Shown: positions 27,818 to 36,377, counted from the stretch's first letter. The stretch: 64,000 nucleotides of DNA from Mycolicibacterium monacense (GCF_010731575.1 NZ_AP022617.1:5952001-6016000), one strand, 5' to 3'. Notes: a model not told the origin generated them from the letters alone. Made by a program: numbers and translations.

Positions 27818-28051
27818 GTGAGCGCGAAGACCGCCACCCCGCACTTCATTTCCCTGCAGGACGCCGCCACCCGCACCGGGTTCTCGGTGTTCACCTTCCG
27901 CGAGAAGATCGCCAGCGGCGAGCTACCCGCCTACCGGCTGTCCGACAAGCCCGGCAGCGCCATCCGCGTGAAGGTCGCCGACGTCGACGCGATGATGAAG
28001 CCGCTCATCCCGGCTGAGATTTACGCCGATCGCCAAGCCGGTGCTCGATGA
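27818..28051 (+). CDS. Small helix-turn-helix protein (excisionase-like)
   Basis: A 77-residue basic protein with one HTH of the MerR/excisionase kind: LQDAATRTGFSVFTFREKIASGELPAYRLS, ending in an IRVKVADVDAMMK wing. This matches the short helix-turn-helix 17 proteins often encoded beside tyrosine integrases. It could be the recombination directionality factor or an early regulator. GTG start with a GGGGAAG site further upstream. Confidence 0.65.
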   Translation: MSAKTATPHFISLQDAATRTGFSVFTFREKIASGELPAYRLSDKPGSAIRVKVADVDAMMKPLIPAEIYADRQAGAR

Positions 28052-28187
28052 CACCGGCTAGCTTGATAGCCGAAATCAGCAGCGCGACAACCCCTCCGGT
28101 GTCGGGTAGCGCGACTCTCGCTCGCTGCAAGTCTGCACCATCACTGAATAACGTCAACAGAAGCAACCCTATTCACAGAGAAGATGG

Positions 28188-28421
28188 GTGTGGCGCATGA
28201 CTGCTCTCGCCTTCGACAATCCCGATCTGCTGTGTCCGCCCAAGGACGTGGCCGAGTACCAGCACACCTCCGAAACGGCGCTGGCGCAGGAGCGGTGGCG
28301 CGGTGTTGGGCCGCGCTACCTCAAGCTCGGCAAGCGAGTGTTCTACCGCGCCGGTGACCTCAAGGCGTGGATGGACGACAACACGATCGAGCCGGGAGCA
28401 CCAGTGCCGCAACAGGAGTGA
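28188..28421 (+). CDS. Small helix-turn-helix protein (AlpA-like)
   Basis: A 77-residue protein with a winged HTH of the AlpA/excisionase type: LCPPKDVAEYQHTSETALAQERWRG, then GPRYLKLGKRVFYRAGDLKAWM. The YxKxGxxVxYRxxDLxxW pattern is diagnostic of helix-turn-helix 17 domains. GTG 28188 follows AGAGAAG; ATG 28197 is an alternative. It is the second such protein in the element and either one might be the directionality factor. Confidence 0.75.
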   Translation: MWRMTALAFDNPDLLCPPKDVAEYQHTSETALAQERWRGVGPRYLKLGKRVFYRAGDLKAWMDDNTIEPGAPVPQQE

Positions 28422-28539
28422 GAAACAGCGATGCCGCCCAGCGCGTCGTTTGCCTCGGACGCATGTGCCAGGCGGCATCACCACCAACGACTCCACCGCA
28501 GAGTCACGCCCTTCCGACGTCAACGAGAGGTACGGCCCG

Positions 28540-31077
28540 ATGTCCGACCAGAAGAACAACGCCCAGTCTAGCAATCGCGCTGCCGATCTGACGGCGCTGC
28601 TGAATCACGCGCCGAAGGCCGACGACCACAACGGCGTGCGCGACCACCTGCACGCGCTGGCGGGGCTGGGCTGCGCGCCGCTGCTGGTCTACCCGGCTAG
28701 CAAGAAGCCTGCCGATGTGCGCACACCGCAGCGGCGCAGCGCCGACGACCGCGCCGCCCGCGAGGCTGCTCAGGCGGCGGGTAACCCGAACCCGCAAAAG
28801 GTCAAGTCCGCCGCCGGGGTCCACCTCGCCAGCACCGACGTCGACACGCTCGACCGCTACCTGGACCACTACGTGAGGACGTTCGGCGATGCCGTGGAGG
28901 TCAACGTCGCGGTGTCGCTGGGGCGTAGCCGCCTGGTCGTGGTCGATTGCGACACCGCCGCGCAGCTCGGGGCGTTCCTGGCCGACGCCGAGGCCGACCC
29001 CGACACGGTGCCGACGGTGCGCACGCCCGGCCAACTCGGGCCGGACGGCGTGACGCTGGTCCACCGCGACGGCGGTCACTTCTACTTCACGGTGCCCGAA
29101 GGCATTGAGCTGCCGGAGCAGCCGGGGTCGATGAAGGTCGGCGGTGACGACGGGTATGCGGTCATCTGGGGCACCGGCAACTACGTCTTGACGCCTCCGA
29201 GCGTGCGGCCCGAGGGCACCTATGAGGCGACCGGCGAGCCGGTCTATGAGCTGCCTGGCTGGCTGGCCGAGGCGATCACCACGTACGGGCAGGGCTACGT
29301 CAGCCGCGCCACCGACGGTCACGCCCGCGCCGACACCAGTGCCGACCCGGTGGCGCGGTGGGGTGCTGGCGTGAGCTGGGCGGCGATCTTGGAGCCTGCC
29401 GGGTGGGTGGCGACGGGAAAGGCTGACGGCTGCGGGTGCCCGGTGTGGACCGCGCCGGGCGTACACGGCAGCCCGAAATCCGCCACCGCTCATGAGCCGG
29501 GCTGCCCGCAGTGGACCGACTCGCCGGACCCGCCGCTGCACATCTGGACCGACAACCCCGGTGAGCCGTTCGTCGGGCACATCGCCCGGCGCGGCACCGC
29601 CACCGTCAGCAAGCTGCAGGCGGTCGCGCTGCTCCACTACGACGACGACATGGGAGCCGCGATGACCGCGCTCGACCTCACCCCCGACATCGACGCCTTG
29701 GCGCTGGACGATGACCTGCCCGTCGACTTTGGGCGCACGGTCAAGGCAGACGACGACAGCAGCACTCCGCAGCTGCCCGAGGAGTTCTGGTCGGCGCATC
29801 CGACGCTGGAACACATCAGGCAGTTCGCCCACTACGGCGTCAACTCCGCCGACGCGGTGCTGGGTGCGGCGCTGGTGCGGCTGTCGGCGCACCTCGACCC
29901 GTGCGTGCGCATCGTGACCGGCGTCAAGCGCCCCCTGCCGCTCAACACGTTCGTCGGCATCGTCGGCTCGGCGGGCACCGGCAAATCGTCGGCCTACCAG
30001 GCGTCGGCTGACCTGCTCGACCTCAAGTTCGGTGATCCGATGCTCGGTGACCTCATCGCGCCCGCCGACCAGTGCCCGCCGGAGTTGCCGGTCGGCTCCG
30101 GCCCCGGCGTCGCCGAGGCCTTCATGGGCACGGTGATCGACCCCGGTGACCCGACGATGAAGACCAAGGTGCGCCGTCAGGTCCGGCACAAGGTTCTGCT
30201 GCACTCGGACGAGGGCGCGGGTCTGGTGTCGGGGATCATCGACACCAAGCGCGGCCAGGACATCGGCCCGACGCTGCGCGCTGCGTGGACGGGCGCGGTG
30301 CTGGGGCAGGCCAATGCGAGCGCCGAGCGCACCCGCGAGGTCCGCGACTACAGCCTGGGGCTGTGCGTCGGGTTCCAGTTGGAGGCGTTGGCGGCGCTGT
30401 CGACCGCCGAGCAGCTTGAGTACGGCACGCCGCAGCGGTTCGTGTACGTCTCGGCGACCGACCCCACCATCCCCGACGACGCACCGGATGACCCCGGCCC
30501 GCTGACCGTGCCGCTGCCTCACGGGCCGCTGCGCTACGACGCTGAGTTGCGTGCTCGGGCACGCCGGGAGGCTCTGGCGCGGGCGCGGGGTGACGGCGGG
30601 AACGACACCGACGACGACATGATGCAGGCCCACCGCCCGGCGCTCGTCGCCCGGTGCGCGGCGCTGCTTGTGGTGCTGTGCGATCCCGGTCGCACGGAGG
30701 TCAACGCGGGCGACGTCGCGTTGGCGGAGATGCTGCTGGACACCTCGGCGCAGCTGCACGGGATCGCGATGGAGTGGCGGCGGGAACGCGAAGCCTCCGA
30801 GCGTGAGCGCCAGTTGCAGGGCCGCATTCGTGAGCAGGTCGCCACCGCCGTCGCCCTCGACGGTCGGGCCGACGACATGGCGCGCCTCAACGAACGCATC
30901 CTGGCCTACGTCGATGACGCGGGCGGTTCCGTCGAGTGGGCGGGGCGCGCTGGGCTGCGCAAGACGAAGTTCAATGCCGGTGACCGCCCGCTGGCCGATG
31001 CGGCGTTGGTGCGGTTGGTAGTTGAGGACGGGCCGCTGGTGCGCGACGGCAACACTGTGCGTCGCCGTGTTAGCTGA
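28540..31077 (+). CDS. Primase-polymerase and P-loop ATPase replication protein
   Basis: An 845-residue protein. The first ~280 residues look like the bifunctional primase/polymerase domain of plasmids and phages: GCAPLLVYPASKKP, VAVSLGRSRLVVVDCD, DGYAVIWGTGNYVLTPPS. A small Cys/His cluster follows (DGCGCPVW through HEPGCPQW). The second half carries a Walker A at 476-484 (GSAGTGKSS) and a LLHSDEGAG segment resembling DUF3987-type helicase/ATPases. ATG 28540 is chosen for its GAGAGG site. It likely starts autonomous replication of the excised element at the repeats directly downstream. Confidence 0.82.
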   Translation: MSDQKNNAQSSNRAADLTALLNHAPKADDHNGVRDHLHALAGLGCAPLLVYPASKKPADVRTPQRRSADDRAAREAAQAAGNPNPQKVKSAAGVHLASTDVDTLDRYLDHYVRTFGDAVEVNVAVSLGRSRLVVVDCDTAAQLGAFLADAEADPDTVPTVRTPGQLGPDGVTLVHRDGGHFYFTVPEGIELPEQPGSMKVGGDDGYAVIWGTGNYVLTPPSVRPEGTYEATGEPVYELPGWLAEAITTYGQGYVSRATDGHARADTSADPVARWGAGVSWAAILEPAGWVATGKADGCGCPVWTAPGVHGSPKSATAHEPGCPQWTDSPDPPLHIWTDNPGEPFVGHIARRGTATVSKLQAVALLHYDDDMGAAMTALDLTPDIDALALDDDLPVDFGRTVKADDDSSTPQLPEEFWSAHPTLEHIRQFAHYGVNSADAVLGAALVRLSAHLDPCVRIVTGVKRPLPLNTFVGIVGSAGTGKSSAYQASADLLDLKFGDPMLGDLIAPADQCPPELPVGSGPGVAEAFMGTVIDPGDPTMKTKVRRQVRHKVLLHSDEGAGLVSGIIDTKRGQDIGPTLRAAWTGAVLGQANASAERTREVRDYSLGLCVGFQLEALAALSTAEQLEYGTPQRFVYVSATDPTIPDDAPDDPGPLTVPLPHGPLRYDAELRARARREALARARGDGGNDTDDDMMQAHRPALVARCAALLVVLCDPGRTEVNAGDVALAEMLLDTSAQLHGIAMEWRREREASERERQLQGRIREQVATAVALDGRADDMARLNERILAYVDDAGGSVEWAGRAGLRKTKFNAGDRPLADAALVRLVVEDGPLVRDGNTVRRRVS

Positions 31078-31082
31078 CGACC

Positions 31083-31286
31083 GTCCCCCCGAGGCCGGGG
31101 GGACTGCGGGGGGACGGTCCCCCCCGACCCCCTCGCGGGCGCGCTCTATACGATTCAAATGACCTACCTATATTACCTGGTCAGAGAGTTGAACACCTTT
31201 GTCGGGCAAAAGGATTCGACCTCTCTCGCGCCCGTATGGCCGTCCCCCCGTCCCCCCGTCCCCCCGGTTAACGGGGTCGGGGGGAC
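31083..31286. other. Candidate replication origin: GTCCCCCC iterons around an AT-rich core
   Basis: In the 346-bp gene-free gap after the primase gene, the octamer GTCCCCCC occurs eight times. Direct copies start at 31083, 31117, 31242, 31250 and 31258 (the last three exactly in tandem); inverted copies lie at 31097-31104, 31108-31115 and 31279-31286. The copies form hairpins on each side of a markedly AT-rich segment (about 31145-31220). Iterons flanking an unwinding region next to a rep/primase gene is the layout of satellite and plasmid origins. Termination hairpins are an alternative for the left block. Confidence 0.55.
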
Positions 31287-31423
31287 TGTCGTTTCGGGCC
31301 GGAATCGAAGCGCGTCACGGTTAGCGGGCGGGAGCTGCGGGGTCGGGGCGGCGGGCGTCACCTCACCCGACCTCTGCACGGTCATGCGGTACGAATGCGG
31401 TAGGCGGAGAGGAGAACCGGACC

Positions 31424-31885
31424 ATGCCACCCAAGATGCCCACCTATGCGTCGCGTGAGCGTGCCGCCGAGGCGTTCCAGCTGCGGGCGTCGCGGTACTC
31501 CTGGCGCGAGGTCGCCGACCGCCTCGGGTACCGCTCGATCGGCGCGGCGCAGACCGCCGTCAATCGTCACGTCGAGCGGCTGCGGAGAGAACCGACAGCC
31601 ACCTCGATCGAGGCGCACAAGTTCGCGATCGAGACCCGCACCCGTGCGATGTCCGCCCGCTTCACCCAAGCGTTCAAGGCGGGTGATGACGACACCCTCG
31701 TCACGCTCAACCGTGAGATCGCCCGCAACGAGGCAGAGTTGGCGAAGCTGGCCGGGCTGTACGCACCCGAGAGGGTCGACGTGAACGTGACCCAGACACT
31801 GCCCGCGCTGATCGCCGACACGCGACAGCGGATGCTCGAAGTGCTCGACGCCGAAGTTGTTGACCCGAAGGAGATCACCCGATGA
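31424..31885 (+). CDS. Small terminase subunit-like DNA-binding protein
   Basis: A 153-residue protein. An N-terminal HTH (YSWREVADRLGYRSIGAAQTAV) is followed by helical segments with TLVTLNREIARNEAELAKLAG, then LYAPERVDVNVTQ, a C-terminal tail resembling those of actinophage small terminases. TerS proteins choose the DNA for packaging. A strong GGAGAGGAG site precedes the ATG. It overlaps the next gene by four bases. The call rests on fold pattern and the presence of TerL in the same element. Confidence 0.55.
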   Translation: MPPKMPTYASRERAAEAFQLRASRYSWREVADRLGYRSIGAAQTAVNRHVERLRREPTATSIEAHKFAIETRTRAMSARFTQAFKAGDDDTLVTLNREIARNEAELAKLAGLYAPERVDVNVTQTLPALIADTRQRMLEVLDAEVVDPKEITR

Positions 31886-32418
31886 CCACCATGACCAAGC
31901 GCGATGCCGTCGATGCAGCTATGTCCGTTGCGCAGCAGATCGCCGAGGGTCGACTGGACCCGGCCACGTTGCAGCAGCAGGCCGTCGCCGAGTGCCGCGC
32001 CCTGGCCGGTGAGGTGAGCGGGCCGGACAGTCCGCTGTGGAGCCTGCAGGTCGACATCGCCCGCCAAGTGCTGTCGCTCGGCGGCATCCCCGCCACCGAG
32101 TTGGCCGAGTGGGCAGCCGTGTTCCGCCGTCGTGCGCCAGAAGCGTCGGAACCGCCCGTTCCACACGATGATCCATTGCCGGCGGTTTCGTCGCTCTCCG
32201 TTGCGCCTAGCCATGATTCCGGTGATGCGGAGGCCGACGTCAGCGACGACGAACCCGAACCCGCTGCACTGCAGGGCACCTCGATCGTGTCGGCACTGGC
32301 CGCGCTCGCTTCCGCTGCCCAGCAGGCTCACGCCGAGCCTGCACCGCAGCGTCGGGCCGACGGCGACGGTTACGACCCGCTGCGCGGTTTCAACCCCGGC
32401 GCAACGCGGCGGCGTTGA
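31882..32418 (+). CDS. Protein of unknown function in satellite-like element
   Basis: A 178-residue protein overlapping the TerS-like gene by ATGA. The N-terminal ~75 residues are helical (AVDAAMSVAQQIAEGRLD) and the middle is acidic and Pro-rich (DVSDDEPEPAA), so it is probably disordered there. The tail is basic (GFNPGATRRR). No known domain is recognised. A packaging accessory or scaffold-like role is possible only by position. Confidence 0.6.
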   Translation: MTTMTKRDAVDAAMSVAQQIAEGRLDPATLQQQAVAECRALAGEVSGPDSPLWSLQVDIARQVLSLGGIPATELAEWAAVFRRRAPEASEPPVPHDDPLPAVSSLSVAPSHDSGDAEADVSDDEPEPAALQGTSIVSALAALASAAQQAHAEPAPQRRADGDGYDPLRGFNPGATRRR

Positions 32419-32447
32419 CTCCACCCCAACAGAGGAGAATGAATCAC

Positions 32448-32624
32448 ATGGCAAATGACAGCGGACTCAACGATGCGGACTGGCGCGCCTCGGGGTCGAA
32501 TCGCGGCTCGACGGCTGAGCCGACGTCCGACCTCGGCGATGACTGGCGGGCCACGCGCCCGAACGATGCGTTCATCGCGTCGCTGGCGACGACGGGTGAG
32601 CCGGGCTGGCGTCCGAGTCGCTGA
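32448..32624 (+). CDS. Small hydrophilic protein with internal DWRA repeat
   Basis: A 58-residue protein starting at an ATG preceded by AGAGGAG ten bases away. It contains two similar units, DADWRASGSNRG and GDDWRATRPND, and a third weaker GEPGWRPSR. It is very polar and likely unstructured. Function unknown. Confidence 0.5.
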   Translation: MANDSGLNDADWRASGSNRGSTAEPTSDLGDDWRATRPNDAFIASLATTGEPGWRPSR

Positions 32625-32671
32625 CCTGAGACCCGTTCAGCAGCAAGGCAATTGCTCGACGTCTAGCTAGG

Positions 32672-32767
32672 GCGTACCCCTACGCGACGCCCGGCACGGC
32701 GGCATCGAGCGTCTACCTAGGTTGGTAGACGGCTTGATAGGCGGTCGTCTAATATGAGTCTTAGACG
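32672..32767. promoter_or_regulatory. Inverted repeats upstream of serine recombinase (res-like site)
   Basis: Three inverted repeats precede the recombinase ATG: GCGTA-CCCC-TACGC (32672-32685), CGTCTACC-N6-GGTAGACG (32710-32731) and CGTCTAA-N8-TTAGACG (32746-32767). The last two share the CGTCTA arm and their centres are 36 bp apart. Serine resolvases act at sites made of several such dimer-binding subsites, often next to their own gene, where binding also represses transcription. Confidence 0.6.
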
Positions 32768-32793
32768 TTAAACCAACAGACTCAGGAGACACG

Positions 32794-33363
32794 ATGACCA
32801 AGGGCCAGACCGTCGGCTACGTGCGGGTTAGCACCGTCGACCAGAACACCGACCGCCAGCTAGACGGGCTTGAGTTGGACAAGGTGTTCACCGATCGCGC
32901 CAGCGGCAAGGACACCAACCGGCCCGAGATGCAGGCGTGCCTCAAGTACCTGCGCGACGGCGACCAGCTGGTAGTCCACTCGATGGACCGGCTGGCCCGG
33001 TCGCTGGTGGACCTGCGCCGCACTGTCGATGAGCTGACCGGGCGCGGCGTGACCATCCGGTTCGTCAAGGAGGGTTTGACCTTCACCCGCGACACCAACG
33101 ACCCCTGCGCGGTGCTGATGCTGTCGGTCATGGGTGCGGTGGCCGAGTTCGAGCGCAGCCTGCTGCTCGAACGGCAGCGTGAGGGCATCGCCATCGCCAA
33201 GACCAAGGGCGTCTACAAGGGTCGAGTGCCGTCACTGACCGACGACCAGGCGCAGCTGGTCGCGACCCGTCTCGCTGAGGGCGAGTCCGCCTCGGCGCTG
33301 GCCCGCGAGTTCGGCGTGAGCCGGGCGACGGTCTACAACACCCGCAATCGCGTGCCCGCCTGA
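32794..33363 (+). CDS. Small serine recombinase (resolvase/invertase)
   Basis: A 189-residue recombinase. The catalytic domain starts GYVRVSTVDQ with nucleophile Ser13 and includes DRASGKDTNRPEM, HSMDRLARSLVDLR and MGAVAEFERSLLLERQREG. The C-terminal Hin-type HTH reads SALAREFGVSRATVYNTRN. The size fits Tn3-type resolvases and DNA invertases, not large serine integrases. With a tyrosine integrase in the same element, its job is more likely multimer resolution or a switch than integration. Confidence 0.92.
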   Translation: MTKGQTVGYVRVSTVDQNTDRQLDGLELDKVFTDRASGKDTNRPEMQACLKYLRDGDQLVVHSMDRLARSLVDLRRTVDELTGRGVTIRFVKEGLTFTRDTNDPCAVLMLSVMGAVAEFERSLLLERQREGIAIAKTKGVYKGRVPSLTDDQAQLVATRLAEGESASALAREFGVSRATVYNTRNRVPA

Positions 33364-33545
33364 CGCGGTAATGGGCGGCAATGTCCGCTCGACGCGCCAA
33401 CGGACCTCGGTTGATTTTGGTCAGCCGGGGTCTTTGCGTTTGCCCTGGATCGAGGCAGTTTCCACCCTCGCATCCGGTTAGTTTGGTTACCGTAACAGCG
33501 TGTCCCGCAACGGATTTGGCCGTGTTGCTTGCACTGTCGAGTGGC

Positions 33546-33845
33546 ATGATTGGCGCTATGACAGCGACCACGCCCACCCCCGACCACCCCCGCACCAGGC
33601 CGATGGAAAGCTGGCGTGGCCGCAAGGCCGTGCTCGCCAGCCGAGGCGAGGTCGACGGGCCTCGGGTTGCCGAATGTGATGCGGCCCTTGCCTGGTGGCG
33701 CATCCGCAGTCGCTTGGTCGTGGAGATGGGCATCACCGAGGAGCGCGCTGAGTCGCTGCTGGACTTGATCGTCCCGCCTCCCGAGGGTGCCGCCGTGCAG
33801 CCGTCGGAGGCTGCCGAGGCCGACGCTGCGGTGGTGACCCCGTGA
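33546..33845 (+). CDS. Protein of unknown function in satellite-like element
   Basis: A 99-residue protein; ATG 33558 is an equally possible start. The middle (SWRGRKAVLASRGEVDGPRV, CDAALAWWRIRSRLVVEMG) looks helical and the C-terminus is acidic and Ala/Glu-rich. It overlaps the following GTG by four bases. In the ~180 bp upstream, a GTTAC-C-GTAAC palindrome (33486-33496) may be an operator for this gene group. No domain recognised. Confidence 0.55.
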   Translation: MIGAMTATTPTPDHPRTRPMESWRGRKAVLASRGEVDGPRVAECDAALAWWRIRSRLVVEMGITEERAESLLDLIVPPPEGAAVQPSEAAEADAAVVTP

Positions 33846-34576
33846 CCACCAGCGAGGAGGCGACCGAGAAGTTGCAGCGGCGCATCCCCGAGCCGGGAGA
33901 TGGGCGGAGCCGGGGCGCAGTGATCAGCTACAACACCCCCGCCCACCGTGCCGAGCACCGTCCGCAGTCCCGGCCCGTCTACACGCAGTCCGACCTTCGC
34001 GAGCGTCGCCGGGCACAACTGCCGGTCACGCTCGAAACCGGTTGGTCGTTGTCGACGGAGGTGGCTGCGATCTGCGCCCCGCTCGCCGAGGCGGTCGCCG
34101 CCGCGAAGTGCCCGGCGGGACACTGGCGCGCCGTGGATCAGCTCACCGATGCCGTGCATGAGACCGTCAGCGCCGCTGTCGGATTGCTCGCCAGGGCCGA
34201 CGCCGAGCGTCGGTGCCGACACCTCGGAGTCGATGACCGGGGCAGGTCGATTCAGGCGCTGGTCGATCTGGCCGAGCGGCCCAAGCTGCCCGAGATCACC
34301 GACGACGACCTGGCGGCGGGCACCTGGGCGGCGACGCTGACTGCATTGGCGCAGCCGTACTCCGCAGACCTGTCCGGCCTCCTCGGACGGGCGAGGACCA
34401 CGACGGTCTCCGATCGGATGCTGACGGCGCTGCGGGAGGTCGATCTGGCCGCACTCGCCCTGCAACGTCGCCTCGATCGCGACGGCAAGGCGCAGGCCCG
34501 CGCCCCCAAGCCCGCCGCTGAGACCGAGGCCGACCGCAAGCGCGCCGAACTCGCCGCGATGGGAGTCCAGCTGTGA
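33842..34576 (+). CDS. Predicted helical protein of unknown function
   Basis: A 244-residue protein. A disordered basic N-terminus (about 1-60) precedes helical segments such as STEVAAICAPLAEAVAAAK and ALREVDLAALALQRRLD. The C-terminus is charged (ETEADRKRAELAAMG). It overlaps the gene before and after by four bases, so it is translationally tied to the 34573-35370 product. Position before a capsid-like gene could fit a scaffold or head accessory role, but nothing in the sequence proves it. Confidence 0.55.
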   Translation: MTTSEEATEKLQRRIPEPGDGRSRGAVISYNTPAHRAEHRPQSRPVYTQSDLRERRRAQLPVTLETGWSLSTEVAAICAPLAEAVAAAKCPAGHWRAVDQLTDAVHETVSAAVGLLARADAERRCRHLGVDDRGRSIQALVDLAERPKLPEITDDDLAAGTWAATLTALAQPYSADLSGLLGRARTTTVSDRMLTALREVDLAALALQRRLDRDGKAQARAPKPAAETEADRKRAELAAMGVQL

Positions 34577-35370
34577 CCGCGCCCGTGACCACCTACGACA
34601 GGCCGTTGCCGGTGTCGTTCGAGCCGCCGGTGCAGAATCCGGCACCCCACGGGCTGTATGCGGCGACCACCTGGACCGACATCGCCCCCAATCAGCCCTC
34701 GCGCCACCTGAGCGGTGTCGAGGTGCGGCCCGTCGGCAACTACGGCGGCGAGGGCGCATCCGGCATCTGGCCCAACGACTCCTGCGCCACCGGCACGGAG
34801 CCGGACCCGGCGTTGCGCAAGGAGGGCACCCGCCCCGAAGGTGTGGACCCGTTCGAGTCGGTGACGGTGTGGGCCTACGACGAGTGCGACCTGACCGCGC
34901 CGAGCCGCGAGGAGGTGCAGGCCCGCGCCCTGCAGATCATGCGGTTGGAGGAGCAGACCGCCGTCGAGCGTGAGTTCGCCGAGCGCATGAAGGCCGACGT
35001 CGGTGTCATCGACCAGACCGCCGCCAGCCTCAAGCTCGCCGTCGGCTACCTCGAAGGCCTCTTCGCGCTCTCCAACACCGTCGGCTTCATCCACGCCGGG
35101 GCGCAGTGGGCCTCGCAGGAGTTCGGTCTGGTGATCCGCTCCGGCACCCGCCTGGTGTCCCCGTTGGGCCATACGTGGGTGTTCGGCGGCGGGTACGTGG
35201 ACGCTCTGGACCATGTGCTGATCGCGACCTCGCCCACGTTCGGGTGGCGCGACGAGGTGCAGTTGCGCACCGCAATTGATGAGCGCCACAACACGTTCGC
35301 CGCCGTCGCCGAGCGCACGGTGCTGGTCGGCTATGAGGCCGTGATCGGTGCAGTGGAGATAGTGCCGTGA
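34573..35370 (+). CDS. Candidate phage capsid-like structural protein
   Basis: A 265-residue protein. The N-terminal half has SRHLSGVEVRPVGNYG and PFESVTVWAYDECDL, and the C-terminal half has NTVGFIHAGAQWASQEFGL, HTWVFGGGYVDAL and AERTVLVGYEAVIGAVEI. This order of strands and Gly-rich turns resembles actinophage head proteins often annotated as major capsid or hypothetical. The similarity is from pattern memory, without a search, so the call is tentative. If right, the island could build its own small head. Confidence 0.4.
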   Translation: MTAPVTTYDRPLPVSFEPPVQNPAPHGLYAATTWTDIAPNQPSRHLSGVEVRPVGNYGGEGASGIWPNDSCATGTEPDPALRKEGTRPEGVDPFESVTVWAYDECDLTAPSREEVQARALQIMRLEEQTAVEREFAERMKADVGVIDQTAASLKLAVGYLEGLFALSNTVGFIHAGAQWASQEFGLVIRSGTRLVSPLGHTWVFGGGYVDALDHVLIATSPTFGWRDEVQLRTAIDERHNTFAAVAERTVLVGYEAVIGAVEIVP

Positions 35371-35681
35371 CCGCCACTGCCGCTGTCGATTACGCCGCGC
35401 CCGAGGTCTACACCGGGCCGCGCTGCCAGGCGTGCGACGGGCCGTGCTGGCAGTGGAAGGGCAACGTGTGGGGCTACACCTGCACCGCCTGCATCGAGCG
35501 CCACCTCGCCGAGAGCGCGGCGAAGGGCGCTGAGCGCGACCGCCGGGACCGTCAGAAGTTGGCGCGCAAACGGCTGGACGCCCACGACGACAACGACTAC
35601 TCCTCTGTCGATGGCGGGCGTCGGGGTGGTGCTGGAACTGCTGCTATGTGCCGCAGCGCCGCCCCGACGTCTCGCCGATAA
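35367..35681 (+). CDS. Small zinc-binding protein
   Basis: A 104-residue protein overlapping the previous stop. Two Cys pairs (CQACDGPCW and YTCTACIERH) form a likely zinc-binding knuckle in the first half. The second half is strongly basic and charged (ERDRRDRQKLARKRL), which suggests nucleic-acid contact. Unrecognised family. Confidence 0.55.
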   Translation: MTATAAVDYAAPEVYTGPRCQACDGPCWQWKGNVWGYTCTACIERHLAESAAKGAERDRRDRQKLARKRLDAHDDNDYSSVDGGRRGGAGTAAMCRSAAPTSRR

Positions 35682-35708
35682 GTGAACAACCAACCGAAAG
35701 GACACCCG

Positions 35709-36290
35709 ATGACAACCAAGAAGCGCCGCCTGACACGCGCCGACCTGACCGACCGCGAGCGGCGGCACCTCGCCGCCTGCGTCCATGAAGCAGGACACGC
35801 CGTGGCCTGTGCGATGCTCGGCGGCGAGATTCACTCGGCTGTCGTCTCCAACGGTCGCATCTTCGGCCTGCAGGGGTCGACCACCTTCGCGCAGCTGCCC
35901 GACACCATCGACGCCCGAGTGACATATGCGGGTCTGTGGGCCGAAGCGCGGTGGGAACACGGGCCGCGCCCGACGACAGCCCAGCTGCGGCACCTGCGCC
36001 GGACGAACGGTCACGACGACGCCCGGCTGTGCGCCGCCGCTACCGCTGACGTGTACGGCTACGGCGACCCGTCGAGGGAGGCGCGCAGTGCGGTGCCGCC
36101 GCTGCTCGATCGCGCATGGCCTGCGGTCGTGCGGGTTGCACAGCAGCTGTTCACCAGCGGTGAGGCGACCCACGACGACGTGTGCAAGGCGCTGGGCATC
36201 ACCGACGGCGGCGGGACGGGCAGCAGCCAGATCGCCAGCCTGCGTGCCGGTCTGCGATCGGTGCCCAAGATCGCCGCCGTGCCCGCATAG
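35709..36290 (+). CDS. HEAGH zincin-like protein (M41-type protease fold)
   Basis: A 193-residue protein with the metalloprotease motif HEAGH at residues 26-30 in the context CVHEAGHAVACAMLGGEI, as in FtsH (M41) and related zincins. A distal Glu/Asp ligand may lie in YAGLWAEARWE. No AAA domain is present. Such short HEAGH proteins occur in actinobacterial phages and plasmids. ATG 35709 follows AAAGGA. It might be a maturation or anti-host protease; its substrate is unknown. Confidence 0.7.
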   Translation: MTTKKRRLTRADLTDRERRHLAACVHEAGHAVACAMLGGEIHSAVVSNGRIFGLQGSTTFAQLPDTIDARVTYAGLWAEARWEHGPRPTTAQLRHLRRTNGHDDARLCAAATADVYGYGDPSREARSAVPPLLDRAWPAVVRVAQQLFTSGEATHDDVCKALGITDGGGTGSSQIASLRAGLRSVPKIAAVPA

Positions 36291-36377
36291 GCCTTCCGAT
36301 CACCGCGTCGAACCTCGGCGGTGCGGTGGTCGGCCCACTCCAACGACACCAACGACAACACCACCGAGGAGAACACC

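Noticed and set aside
28504..31158. 884-codon open frame on the minus strand over the primase gene
   Set aside because: Mirror of the primase frame with no domain, start signal or ribosome-binding site.
31242..31265. Tandem octamers as a CRISPR-like array
   Set aside because: The units are eight bases with no spacers, far too short for CRISPR; no cas genes are present in the window.
33128..34759. 543-codon minus-strand frame in the island
   Set aside because: It runs through the serine recombinase and its neighbours, all of which have coupled starts on the plus strand.
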